Of a DNA stretch of 21,614 nt, positions 1 to 7,144 are shown piece after piece (position 1 is the stretch's first letter; each line of letters opens with the position of its first letter). The position numbers and the translations under genes are program-made. Origin of the DNA: a virus; IMG/VR virus record IMGVR_UViG_3300007541_000272, positions 1 to 21,614 of that record, one strand, 5' to 3'. The notes under the pieces were generated by a model. That model worked only from the letters and a program-made list of their open reading frames with translations, searched no databases and had not been told where the DNA came from.

Positions 1-298
1 ATATAGTTTGAGCTGCTAATCTCATTCTAAAGATATGGTCTTTAGTTGGGTCTACTGTTACTGCAGGTAATGCATACCAATCTTGCTCATAAGTATTGTT
101 ACCATTACCATATATAGCAGCACTAAAAGTTGGGGTTACTGATATATCTGTAAAGTACCCTGTTGTAGGATTATTAAACCACCAAGCACCCATCCAATCG
201 TATACTTCAACATAATCAGATGCGATTAGGGTTTCAACTTGAGATTTACCAAAAGTCAAGTTTAAGATTAGAATTAAAAGAAATAGGGTCTTTTTCAT
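1..298 (-). CDS. Secreted protein of unknown function, N-terminal part only
   Basis: An open frame starts with ATG at 298 and runs off the left edge, giving 99 residues. The first ~19 residues form a Sec-type signal peptide: Lys-Lys after the Met, then a hydrophobic core rich in Leu and Ile, with likely cleavage near Gly-Lys-Ser-Gln. The mature part is rich in Trp, Tyr, Thr and Asn (for example a YDWMGAWWF segment), a composition common in beta-rich extracellular or carbohydrate-facing proteins. No family is recognised. The start codon lies only 11 nt beyond a hairpin terminator that follows the tail sheath gene, leaving no room for its own promoter in between. A phage gene with an export signal suggests a product acting in the host envelope or periplasm; this is inference. 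Confidence 0.75.
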   Translation of the reverse strand, partial: MKKTLFLLILILNLTFGKSQVETLIASDYVEVYDWMGAWWFNNPTTGYFTDISVTPTFSAAIYGNGNNTYEQDWYALPAVTVDPTKDHIFRMRLAAQTI

Positions 299-309
299 AG
301 CTTTGAGCC

Positions 310-337
310 AAAAAAAGCCGACTAAGTCGGCTTTTTT
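310..337. terminator. Bidirectional rho-independent terminator
   Basis: The perfect 6-bp stem GCCGAC / GTCGGC (317-322 and 326-331) closes a TAA loop. Seven A residues (310-316) lie on one side and six T residues (332-337) on the other, so it can terminate in either direction. On the minus strand it lies 16 nt after the tail sheath stop codon and just before the secreted protein start at 298. Confidence 0.85.
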
Positions 338-352
338 CGATTGTTATTTTTA

Positions 353-3328
353 TTAGAACGATGGAGTAAATCCAGTAGATTCTGAACTAAGCTGTCCACC
401 AACTCTTGTGATCGTAATACGGTTGATGAATTTGTGAATTCCTCTTGGGAAATCTACAATTACATCGATGATTGCCGCATTATTCTCAATCACCTCATTA
501 GTGTTATTACTTGAGTCGAATACTACTCGATATGAACTCAATCCTCTTGCATTTACAACTGCATCTAAATAATTCTCCACGATGGTTCTTACTCTTAATC
601 TTGTGATTTCATCATTAAAGTCAAACAAGAAGTTGAATAAGATCCTAGCAATATCTCTTTCAATAGTAGAAAGGTTATCTCTTACGTGAGCATTATTAAG
701 AGCTGAATTAACTCTTTGGTATGCAGTATTATTAGAGAATAGAAGGGTACCGAATCCTCGTCTTTTTACGATTAAGTTATGTCCAACCGGCTCTAGGAAA
801 TCTCTGTCCTGATCGGTTAATTCATATTCGATACCTACTAATTCCGGATCAGATATAACTCCTCTCTTTCCACCAGCTACGATTAAGAATGGAGTACCGT
901 TCTTGAATTTTCTAACATATAGGTTAGAAATATAAGCTGCTGGAGGAACTGAGATATTTCTATTTCCGTTTCTGATAATCAAGTTAGGGAAGTAGTAAGT
1001 AGCATAGGATGAGAGTGGAACTCCATTAACATCCTCTTCAGCAAACTTAAATACAAAACTAGGATTTAAGGATAAATCTCCCCCTGTTGAAATTAACTCA
1101 GTCGATAAAAGTTTATTAGTAGTACTAATAAAGCTAGGATCAACAGATTTTTCAAACTGCTCAATAGATGGCGTATTCAATAGGGCCATCGCCTGACCGT
1201 GCAGAGCAGCAAGCTTAGCTAAATAGTATTTAGAATTTGAGCTTATCTCCCCTTCGTATGTATCTACAACATATCTAAAGTCAATTACCTCTTTTCCAGC
1301 TAAAGCCTGTGGAATAGAAGTGTTATCAAACAAGTATTTTAAAATATCTTGTTGTCTAGCAGCAGCTCCGTTAGGAAGAAGAGTCTCTCTAATTGCAAAA
1401 CCTCTAAGGTATTGACCTCTTAATGTGCTAACAAAATTATAAACTCCTTTGTATACCTGAAGCTCATTGTTAGTTACATCTATTCCGTTAATTTCATCAA
1501 CTGAAGGAGCCATAGTAGTAACTGTATATTCAAGTCTATATGGGCTCAATTCTTCTCTTGAAGAAACTGAAATAATCTTAAGAAGTCGAGGTCTAACGTC
1601 TCCAATTCTCTGGGCTTTAATAAAGTGATTTACTCTGATAAACTCATCAATTATAGCCTTATTCGCAGTATTAGCAGTATTGATTCCAATTACAATCTTA
1701 TTAGGTTGAGTAACTGAAAAATCAGTAAAGAAAGCAGTGTCAGATAGGTCAAACGTATGTTTAAAATCTGCTCCAGCTGCAGTTTCTACTTTGATATAAT
1801 CATTTCCTCCTCCAGAGTATGTGATGTTATTTACATCCTCTTGATTAAGAAGAGTGTTATCAGAATATACGAAAACTTTAATGTACTTAAGCTCGTTTCC
1901 ACTCACTGTGATAGTGAAGTTGTTTTGAACTTTAAGATAGTAATCGATAACTCCATTAGTAACTACATCTCCGTCCTTAATAAATCCGTTGCTATACGAC
2001 TGATATAATTTACTTCCTTCCATCGCAATTAGGTAAGGATCTCCAACTAGAGGAGCAATAACATAAGTGTCTCCTAATGCTGTAGGTATCGTAGTACCAG
2101 CTAAGAAATCTGCTTCAGTTTCGCTGCTAGTCATTTCAAATATTAAATTAGCATCAGAAGGTCTTCTATAACTTAACACATCAATTAAAGGTGTAGCATC
2201 TGCTACTGTAACACCATCTGTCTCGTATCCACCATCATCTGCTGTGTAATCGTCATCTGAATCTAATTCGTCGTATCCGTGACCAATTAGGTCAATTCTA
2301 TGAGTGTCAACTTCAACGTCATTAAATGCAGTGTTAGTAAGATCAACAAGATCTAATTTATCTCCGTCAAGAGCACACATAACTCCAGTAGATGGGAATA
2401 GTCTATTAACTAATCTGTCGATTGAGATGCTATTACCAGATTGATCGATGAAATCTGGAATAAGACATCCAATTGTTCTGTTGATCACTCTGATCTCTCT
2501 TAGAGCAAAAAATTCAGAAGCTCTGCTCTCCAATAATCCTGATTCATCAAAATATTGACCGTAAATCGGATCATTAGCAAGTTTAAGATAGTTAGTCCAA
2601 TCTCCAGATAGGATTATAACTTCAACCATATAATCTGATATAAAATCATCAGGGTGAACAAAATTAGGAAATTCAGTATCCTCTCCAGCTCCAATGGTAT
2701 TGTACCATTCTCTTGCTGTAATATCAAATCCAGTAGTATCAGCTCTTCTTGTCCAAACTGTAATATTAGATTTTCCAGTATTTACAAAAGATAAGATCTT
2801 GTTAGACGGAATTGATACCAATCCAAGTCCAAGTGGATTAGTTACAAAGTCATCTCCGAGTGCCAAGTTTTTGGTTCGGTTTAATTGATCTGAACTTGCA
2901 AACCATAGTCTTCTAGTGTTAAAGAAGTCAATGATAGGGTTCTTAACCGGAGCTCCAGAGTTATTTGAAGTAGATTCAGTGTTAAACGTAGTGAAGTATG
3001 CTTGATCTTGATTAGTCACAGAATTATCATCAGTGTCTATCGGCATAACATTCAATGCAAAAACTGGTCCCTCTCTAAGAGCAACTTCAATTGATCTATG
3101 AAAATAAGATCCAGCTTTTTCAAGCTTTGGATCAATATCTCCAAATACCGATCTAAGAGTTCTTAAGTCGTTTATTAAAACAATAGTGTTAAACGGTCCT
3201 ATTCTGCTTGACCCTACTACTAATCTACCTGTAGTCAAAGGAAGAGCGACGTTTTCGCTCTGATCAATCTCAACGGTATAAACACCGCTAGACTTAAAAT
3301 TATTTAAATTGATCCTTCTTTCAGCCAT
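353..3328 (-). CDS. 18: Contractile tail sheath protein (gp18-like)
   Basis: Sheath subunit of the contractile tail, polymerising around the tail tube. The N-terminus has the typical 'GVYTVEIDQS' segment followed by a 'VVGSSRIGPFNTIVLINDL' stretch, as in T4-type sheaths. The C-terminal ~150 residues carry the conserved sheath domain: 'RRGFGTLLFSNNTAYQRVN', a helix with 'IARILFNFLFDFNDEITR', and a final 'VDFPRGIHKFINRITITR' strand region. At 991 residues it is about 330 longer than T4 gp18 (659). The excess lies in the middle, including a very acidic Asp-rich stretch at about residues 350-370, and probably forms surface-exposed insertions. A late-promoter-like motif lies 22 nt before the start and a terminator follows the stop. 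The replication block begins divergently 113 bp away. The family assignment is firm; the role of the insertion is unknown. Confidence 0.92.
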   Translation of the reverse strand: MAERRINLNNFKSSGVYTVEIDQSENVALPLTTGRLVVGSSRIGPFNTIVLINDLRTLRSVFGDIDPKLEKAGSYFHRSIEVALREGPVFALNVMPIDTDDNSVTNQDQAYFTTFNTESTSNNSGAPVKNPIIDFFNTRRLWFASSDQLNRTKNLALGDDFVTNPLGLGLVSIPSNKILSFVNTGKSNITVWTRRADTTGFDITAREWYNTIGAGEDTEFPNFVHPDDFISDYMVEVIILSGDWTNYLKLANDPIYGQYFDESGLLESRASEFFALREIRVINRTIGCLIPDFIDQSGNSISIDRLVNRLFPSTGVMCALDGDKLDLVDLTNTAFNDVEVDTHRIDLIGHGYDELDSDDDYTADDGGYETDGVTVADATPLIDVLSYRRPSDANLIFEMTSSETEADFLAGTTIPTALGDTYVIAPLVGDPYLIAMEGSKLYQSYSNGFIKDGDVVTNGVIDYYLKVQNNFTITVSGNELKYIKVFVYSDNTLLNQEDVNNITYSGGGNDYIKVETAAGADFKHTFDLSDTAFFTDFSVTQPNKIVIGINTANTANKAIIDEFIRVNHFIKAQRIGDVRPRLLKIISVSSREELSPYRLEYTVTTMAPSVDEINGIDVTNNELQVYKGVYNFVSTLRGQYLRGFAIRETLLPNGAAARQQDILKYLFDNTSIPQALAGKEVIDFRYVVDTYEGEISSNSKYYLAKLAALHGQAMALLNTPSIEQFEKSVDPSFISTTNKLLSTELISTGGDLSLNPSFVFKFAEEDVNGVPLSSYATYYFPNLIIRNGNRNISVPPAAYISNLYVRKFKNGTPFLIVAGGKRGVISDPELVGIEYELTDQDRDFLEPVGHNLIVKRRGFGTLLFSNNTAYQRVNSALNNAHVRDNLSTIERDIARILFNFLFDFNDEITRLRVRTIVENYLDAVVNARGLSSYRVVFDSSNNTNEVIENNAAIIDVIVDFPRGIHKFINRITITRVGGQLSSESTGFTPSF

Positions 3329-3349
3329 TTCATTAAGTATATTTTTTAT

Positions 3350-3357
3350 TATTTATT
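3350..3357 (-). promoter_or_regulatory. Late-promoter-like core before tail sheath gene
   Basis: The minus strand reads AATAAATA, inside the longer GAATAAATAATAAAAAAT (3341-3358), with its inner edge 22 nt before the sheath ATG. It resembles the T4 late core TATAAATA. Nearly the same sequence and spacing occur before three other minus-strand genes here. Confidence 0.6.
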
Positions 3358-3421
3358 CTCTTAAGCTTACAATAAACCCAAAAAAATACCCAAAATAAAG
3401 ATCCAAGCAGGTAATATATAG

Positions 3422-3427
3422 TATAAT
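3422..3427 (+). promoter_or_regulatory. Early/middle-type promoter core (TATAAT) before gp56 gene
   Basis: AGTATAATACC lies 14 nt before the gp56 start in the divergent gap with the sheath gene. The same AGTATAAT or GGTATAAT core recurs before uvsX, the TS-family gene and the iron-sulfur helicase. No convincing -35 element is visible for this copy. Confidence 0.5.
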
Positions 3428-3441
3428 ACCAATAAAACTAC

Positions 3442-3906
3442 ATGGCAAACTCAGATAACACATGTGCGAAACTAGAAGTAGTAGATCATTACACTGAATC
3501 TAGGGACACTTTCGGCCTCATCTATAATAAACAGAAGGAGCTTCAAGAGAGACTAGGATTTGATTTTTCAGGCTGGACTTTAAAACAGATTGCCGATTTT
3601 TGGATGGTTAATAAGCATGCTATGAGCGATGAGCTTAATGAGATGTTTGATGCTCTGGGAGGAATTAATGAAGGTATTGGCTCAGCCGCATGGAAATACT
3701 GGAAGAAGGATAATTCTAAATCAGCTCAAATGACTATTAGCGATCTATCAAAAGAGGACAGACTTGAATTATTCTACGAGTGGATCGACGGTCTGCATTT
3801 CTACATGAATTTTGCAATATCAATCGGAATGACGGCCGAGGACGTAGTTAATCTATATATGAGTAAACAGAAAGAAAACATTTCCAGACAGGAGAGAGGA
3901 TACTAA
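3442..3906 (+). CDS. 56: dCTPase/dUTPase (gp56-like, all-alpha NTP pyrophosphatase)
   Basis: Hydrolyses dCTP and dUTP to the monophosphates, supplying dCMP/dUMP and, in T4, keeping plain cytosine out of phage DNA. The 154 residues align by eye with T4 gp56 over much of the length. Shared features are the acidic helix DELNEMFDALGG (63-74), a WKYWKK block (84-89), the EWID metal-binding pattern (113-116), HFYMN (119-123), and a C-terminus ending RQERGY where T4 has RQDRGY. The Glu and Asp residues of the first and third blocks would bind Mg2+. It is the first gene of the plus-strand block, with a TATAAT-type promoter just upstream. The family also contains pure dUTPases, so substrate preference is not certain; the neighbouring dCMP-type enzymes fit dCTP/dUTP use. 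Confidence 0.88.
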   Translation: MANSDNTCAKLEVVDHYTESRDTFGLIYNKQKELQERLGFDFSGWTLKQIADFWMVNKHAMSDELNEMFDALGGINEGIGSAAWKYWKKDNSKSAQMTISDLSKEDRLELFYEWIDGLHFYMNFAISIGMTAEDVVNLYMSKQKENISRQERGY

Positions 3907-3920
3907 AAAAATAAAATAGG

Positions 3921-4172
3921 ATGAAGATATTAAAAGACGACGACCAGGAGAATCAGGTTCCAAATCAAAATGGCATACCTACAAACCTTTTAAAGGATGC
4001 CGAGTATGTAAAATGTGAATCATGTGAAGGTACAGTATTTGAGGAAAAACTTATGATTAAGAAGATATCTAAGTTTATGACCGGATCAGACCGGGACAGC
4101 ATTGCCCCTATTCCAGTCCTTGCTTGCTCAAAATGTAATCACATAAACCAAATGTTTAAACCTACAGTATAA
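3921..4172 (+). CDS. Small zinc-ribbon protein
   Basis: An 83-residue protein with two CxxC knuckles, C32/C35 and C69/C72, separated by 33 residues, the arrangement of a zinc ribbon. The N-terminal ~25 residues are polar, Asn- and Asp-rich and probably disordered. The start follows an A-rich leader without a clear Shine-Dalgarno sequence, 14 nt after gp56. It sits just 7 nt ahead of the polymerase gene, so a role in nucleic-acid binding near the replication machinery is plausible. No specific T4 counterpart is recognised. Confidence 0.75.
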   Translation: MKILKDDDQENQVPNQNGIPTNLLKDAEYVKCESCEGTVFEEKLMIKKISKFMTGSDRDSIAPIPVLACSKCNHINQMFKPTV

Positions 4173-4179
4173 GAATATA

Positions 4180-5610
4180 ATGATAATCGGAGTAGAAGTT
4201 ATAGATAAAGATCTTATGATCTCATATTATGATAATAATGGTAAAATATCCTTTATTAAGAAGAGACTTTCCGATCACGAGATTTTTAATTGGGTTGAGC
4301 ATGACCGACCTTCAATATATAAAAACTGGGATGGATCCCCAATTAAAAAGGCTAAGTCGGATCCTAAGTGGCTAACTCGCACCAGGATCGAAGAGTTGAT
4401 ATTGGAGAAACTGACTCCCCAAGAGATGGACTTGATATATGATTTTGACAATCTTCCTAAAAAGGACTATCTAGATATTGAGATCCAGCTAACAAGCGAC
4501 GAATTTCCAAAACCTGAAAAGGCTGAGATGCCAGTATGTCTCATCTCCTTCTGCAATGATGAAGGGATAAGTTACGTTCTCTCTATTATGAAATCGGAAG
4601 AATATCCTGAAGGACTTGGAGAGCCTGATATTGCGAAAATGGAGAAAGAGGTAAATGACTACTTTCAAAGCACAGTTCCTCACGATGAAAAGGATCGAGC
4701 AATTCTAGATAGAGGATTTAAAATTAGACATAAATACTTTAAAACAGAGGATGACTTATTGAAGTTTTACTTCCATCAAGTAGCTCCTCGGCAGTCGTTT
4801 ATAACCGGCTGGAATGTGATTGATTTTGACTGGCAGTATTTAATGAACAGGGCTAAGAAGAGAAACATCGATCCACTAGAGAATTTTCCATCTAAAAAGA
4901 CATTTAACCGAAAGCATAAGCTTCCATTCCATCTTGGAATACTCGATTATATGCACCTGTTTCAGGATCCTGGATATAAACCATATAAAGTAGTTGAAAA
5001 CTTTACTCTTGATTATATCTCTAACCGAGCCTTAAATGTAACTAAGCTCAAACATCCATATAAAAACATGAGAGAGTTCCAACAGGACGTCTATCTCTTT
5101 ACTAAATATAACATAATAGATAATATTCTCGTTAAGTTGCTAGAGGATAAATTTGGACTGCTTGAAGTTGCTTTCTCTCTTGCAAATACTGCTCAGATTG
5201 AGGTTAATAAAATTCACAGTCCAGTCCACGTAACAGAGGTTCTGATGTGTAGAGAGTTTTTGAACATGGATCGTCGAATGCTTAAAAAACCATGGAGCAG
5301 TGATGAAACTGAAGATGTTAAATACGAAGGAGCGTATGTGATGCCTCCGGTTCCGGGATATTATGAATATGTGAGCTGTTATGATTTTAAGTCAATGTAT
5401 CCAAATTTGCAAATGCAGTTTAATATATCTCCGGATTCCTATCTAGGCAGAAAAGGAATGATTAGAGTAGACGGAACTGAAATTTCAACTAAAAATGACA
5501 CCTATTTTGATGGAAAAAAGGATTCAGTTGCTCGTACTATATTAAATCGATTATATAATGCCAGAATTGATGCTCAAGAAGAGATAAAAAGATTAAAGTT
5601 TTCTAAATGA
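4180..5610 (+). CDS. 43: DNA polymerase, family B, N-terminal half (exonuclease plus start of palm)
   Basis: Proofreading exonuclease part and beginning of the polymerase domain of the replicative DNA polymerase. Exo I is DIE (D99, E101), Exo II is GWNVIDFD (210-217), and Exo III is YNIID (310-314), so the 3'-5' exonuclease looks intact. Polymerase motif A is YDFKSMYPN (401-409), preceded by GAYVMPP as in T4's PGAFVFEP. The chain ends at residue 476, in the region that should enter the fingers helices. Motif B (KxxxNSxYG) and motif C (DTDS), which carry essential polymerase functions, are missing here and in all downstream genes of the window. T4 gp43 has about 900 residues. The stop overlaps the next start codon (ATGA), and no frameshift restores the missing part. 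A separate C-terminal gene elsewhere is expected, as in the split gp43A/gp43B of some Aeromonas T4-like phages. Confidence 0.9.
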   Translation: MIIGVEVIDKDLMISYYDNNGKISFIKKRLSDHEIFNWVEHDRPSIYKNWDGSPIKKAKSDPKWLTRTRIEELILEKLTPQEMDLIYDFDNLPKKDYLDIEIQLTSDEFPKPEKAEMPVCLISFCNDEGISYVLSIMKSEEYPEGLGEPDIAKMEKEVNDYFQSTVPHDEKDRAILDRGFKIRHKYFKTEDDLLKFYFHQVAPRQSFITGWNVIDFDWQYLMNRAKKRNIDPLENFPSKKTFNRKHKLPFHLGILDYMHLFQDPGYKPYKVVENFTLDYISNRALNVTKLKHPYKNMREFQQDVYLFTKYNIIDNILVKLLEDKFGLLEVAFSLANTAQIEVNKIHSPVHVTEVLMCREFLNMDRRMLKKPWSSDETEDVKYEGAYVMPPVPGYYEYVSCYDFKSMYPNLQMQFNISPDSYLGRKGMIRVDGTEISTKNDTYFDGKKDSVARTILNRLYNARIDAQEEIKRLKFSK

Positions 5611-5843
5611 CAGCTACAGATTTCATAGAGTGGTTAAACAGTTACCTAGATCAAGTAGATCCAGAGAGATCTGAATTTACTGAGATACGAAAAAAGATTG
5701 AAGAAGTATCAAGCTCCGAAGAATATCAGAATGAATATTTCTCTACGATCAGTGGATTCACAGTTACCTGGTCGTCAAGTCCAACATATAATTGTAAAAT
5801 AAAGACAACGGACAATGATAAGATGGATCAAGAATCTAATTAA
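5607..5843 (+). CDS. Small protein of unknown function
   Basis: A 78-residue protein whose start overlaps the polymerase stop by 4 nt (ATGA), indicating translational coupling. It begins TATDFIEWLNSYLDQ, an amphipathic helix start seen in unnamed small phage proteins, followed by a charged helix with many Glu and Lys and a short strand-forming segment with TVTWSSSPTYN. It has no motif of the missing polymerase C-terminal half. Function unknown. Confidence 0.65.
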   Translation: MTATDFIEWLNSYLDQVDPERSEFTEIRKKIEEVSSSEEYQNEYFSTISGFTVTWSSSPTYNCKIKTTDNDKMDQESN

Positions 5844-5859
5844 AAAAAATAAACAAGAA

Positions 5860-6555
5860 ATGATATCAGAAGAACAGTTAATAAGTTATAAACAGAACTT
5901 CACAGGTCAGAAGTTTCAATGGATTAAAACTAATCGTCCTGAGCTTCTAGGTAAAATTGTTAGATGCCGAGATGTTCAGCCTACTGGTAATTCAGCATTG
6001 GCAGTGTTCGAAGACGGATCTAAAATAGACGTTAGACAGCTCAATAACGATTTAATGATGATAGTTGGAGACATGCAGCCCTTGAGCAGAGAGGAAGTAG
6101 AGAGCATATCAGGCAGATCTGTAGCCCCTCCACCTGCTGCTCCACCCGCTGGACCTACTGGTAGCGGACCTATCGAAATTCCAGATGAACTAAAGGACTA
6201 TCAAACCACTAATCAGACCAAGGAGCCTAAGCCTGCTCCCAAGGCACAGGTTAAGTCTGATAACTCTGAGCCAGTTAAAAATCCATTCGAGATGTTTAAC
6301 TCTGACTACAACGAGCTAGTTCTAAAAATGAATGTAAAAATTCCAGACAAGAAGCTCCTAAAAATGATGTACTCAAATGCTGAAAATAAGGAAGAGTTTC
6401 TAAATCAGTTAGCATCCTACATCTATTCTATGATAAATAATAGTACAGTAGTTGAGTCGTTGGAATCGATATTTGTTACATCATCTAAAACAAAGTCATC
6501 ATCTAAATCTAAGACTCCTGCTGAGGAGATAAAATTAACAGAAATAGATGACTAA
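5860..6555 (+). CDS. Unknown protein with Pro-rich linker, replication block
   Basis: About 231 residues from the ATG at 5860. I prefer this start because it follows the previous stop by 16 nt with an A-rich leader like those of neighbouring genes. An in-frame ATG at 5815 would add 15 residues and overlap the upstream gene by 29 nt. The N-terminal ~80 residues look like a small beta-rich domain ('GKIVRCRDVQPTGNSALAVF'). A disordered linker rich in Pro, Ala and Gly follows (plus positions about 6124-6250), then a helical domain ('PFEMFNSDYNELVLKMNVKI') and a Ser/Lys-rich tail. A two-domain linker protein between polymerase and UvsX could bind DNA or a replication partner. No family is recognised. 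The stop overlaps the next start by 8 nt. Confidence 0.7.
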   Translation: MISEEQLISYKQNFTGQKFQWIKTNRPELLGKIVRCRDVQPTGNSALAVFEDGSKIDVRQLNNDLMMIVGDMQPLSREEVESISGRSVAPPPAAPPAGPTGSGPIEIPDELKDYQTTNQTKEPKPAPKAQVKSDNSEPVKNPFEMFNSDYNELVLKMNVKIPDKKLLKMMYSNAENKEEFLNQLASYIYSMINNSTVVESLESIFVTSSKTKSSSKSKTPAEEIKLTEIDD

Positions 6556-7099
6556 TAGGGAATTTAGAAACCGTGAGAATTTCTCAGACGGCAAGTACAG
6601 AATTTTAAATATAACCGACGGAGATCGCGATCTAAGAAGAATTGTATGCGAAGTAGATGGTATCTGTTTGATACCATTTGATACGTCTGACGGAAAGGTT
6701 AAGAACATATATCTAGCAAAATACATGGACTATCTTACTAACGATCATGGTCATTCGTGCATCTGCATGGATTCTAGCGGAGAGTATTCCTCAAATTTTG
6801 AAGAGGTTAAAGACATATGTAAAAATGAGCTTAACATCGATTGTGATGTTAATGATGTTTATTATATAGGTAAAGTAAAGCATCAGCTTCCATTCAGCAA
6901 AACATATAGCTGTTATGCTATAAATTTAGACAATCACTCTAAGGATTTAACAGGTTTTGTGCTCGATCTTCCAAAATCAGAAGAAGAAAATAAGCTATAT
7001 TCCTTAGATCGAATTAGATTCACTAGAGTCCTAAACGGAGACATTGAAGACTCTCTATGTCTAGCTGCTTCAATGCTTCTTATTTCGTACATCAACTGA
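6548..7099 (+). CDS. Unknown protein, possibly a degenerate Nudix fold
   Basis: A 183-residue protein starting 8 nt before the end of the previous gene. Residues ~40-125 show an order reminiscent of a Nudix domain: a strand with 'GICLIPFDT', then 'KNIYLAKYMDYL', then a helix-like segment 'FEEVKDICKNELNID' in the position of a Nudix helix (usually REL-EE), then 'YYIGKVKHQLPFSKTYSCYA'. The canonical catalytic string REUXEEXGU is not complete, since only NEL is recognisable, so it may bind rather than hydrolyse a nucleotide. The assignment is a weak inference; the gene itself is well supported by its position in the packed operon. Confidence 0.6.
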   Translation: MTNREFRNRENFSDGKYRILNITDGDRDLRRIVCEVDGICLIPFDTSDGKVKNIYLAKYMDYLTNDHGHSCICMDSSGEYSSNFEEVKDICKNELNIDCDVNDVYYIGKVKHQLPFSKTYSCYAINLDNHSKDLTGFVLDLPKSEEENKLYSLDRIRFTRVLNGDIEDSLCLAASMLLISYIN

Positions 7100-7123
7100 T
7101 GAAACTAATGGCTGTTATTTTAG

Positions 7124-7129
7124 TATAAT
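7124..7129 (+). promoter_or_regulatory. Early/middle-type promoter core (TATAAT) before uvsX
   Basis: TTTTAGTATAATC lies in the 45-nt gap before uvsX, 15 nt ahead of its start codon. A TGAAAC sequence (7100-7105) sits 18 nt further upstream. Similar GAAAC or GAACC sequences stand at the same distance in two other copies and may be the -35 side. Confidence 0.5.
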
Positions 7130-7144
7130 CTAAAAAAAAATAAT

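Noticed and set aside
5607-6555. Search for the polymerase C-terminal half by frameshift after 5610
   Set aside because: No frame downstream shows motif B or motif C, so a simple frameshift does not explain the split.
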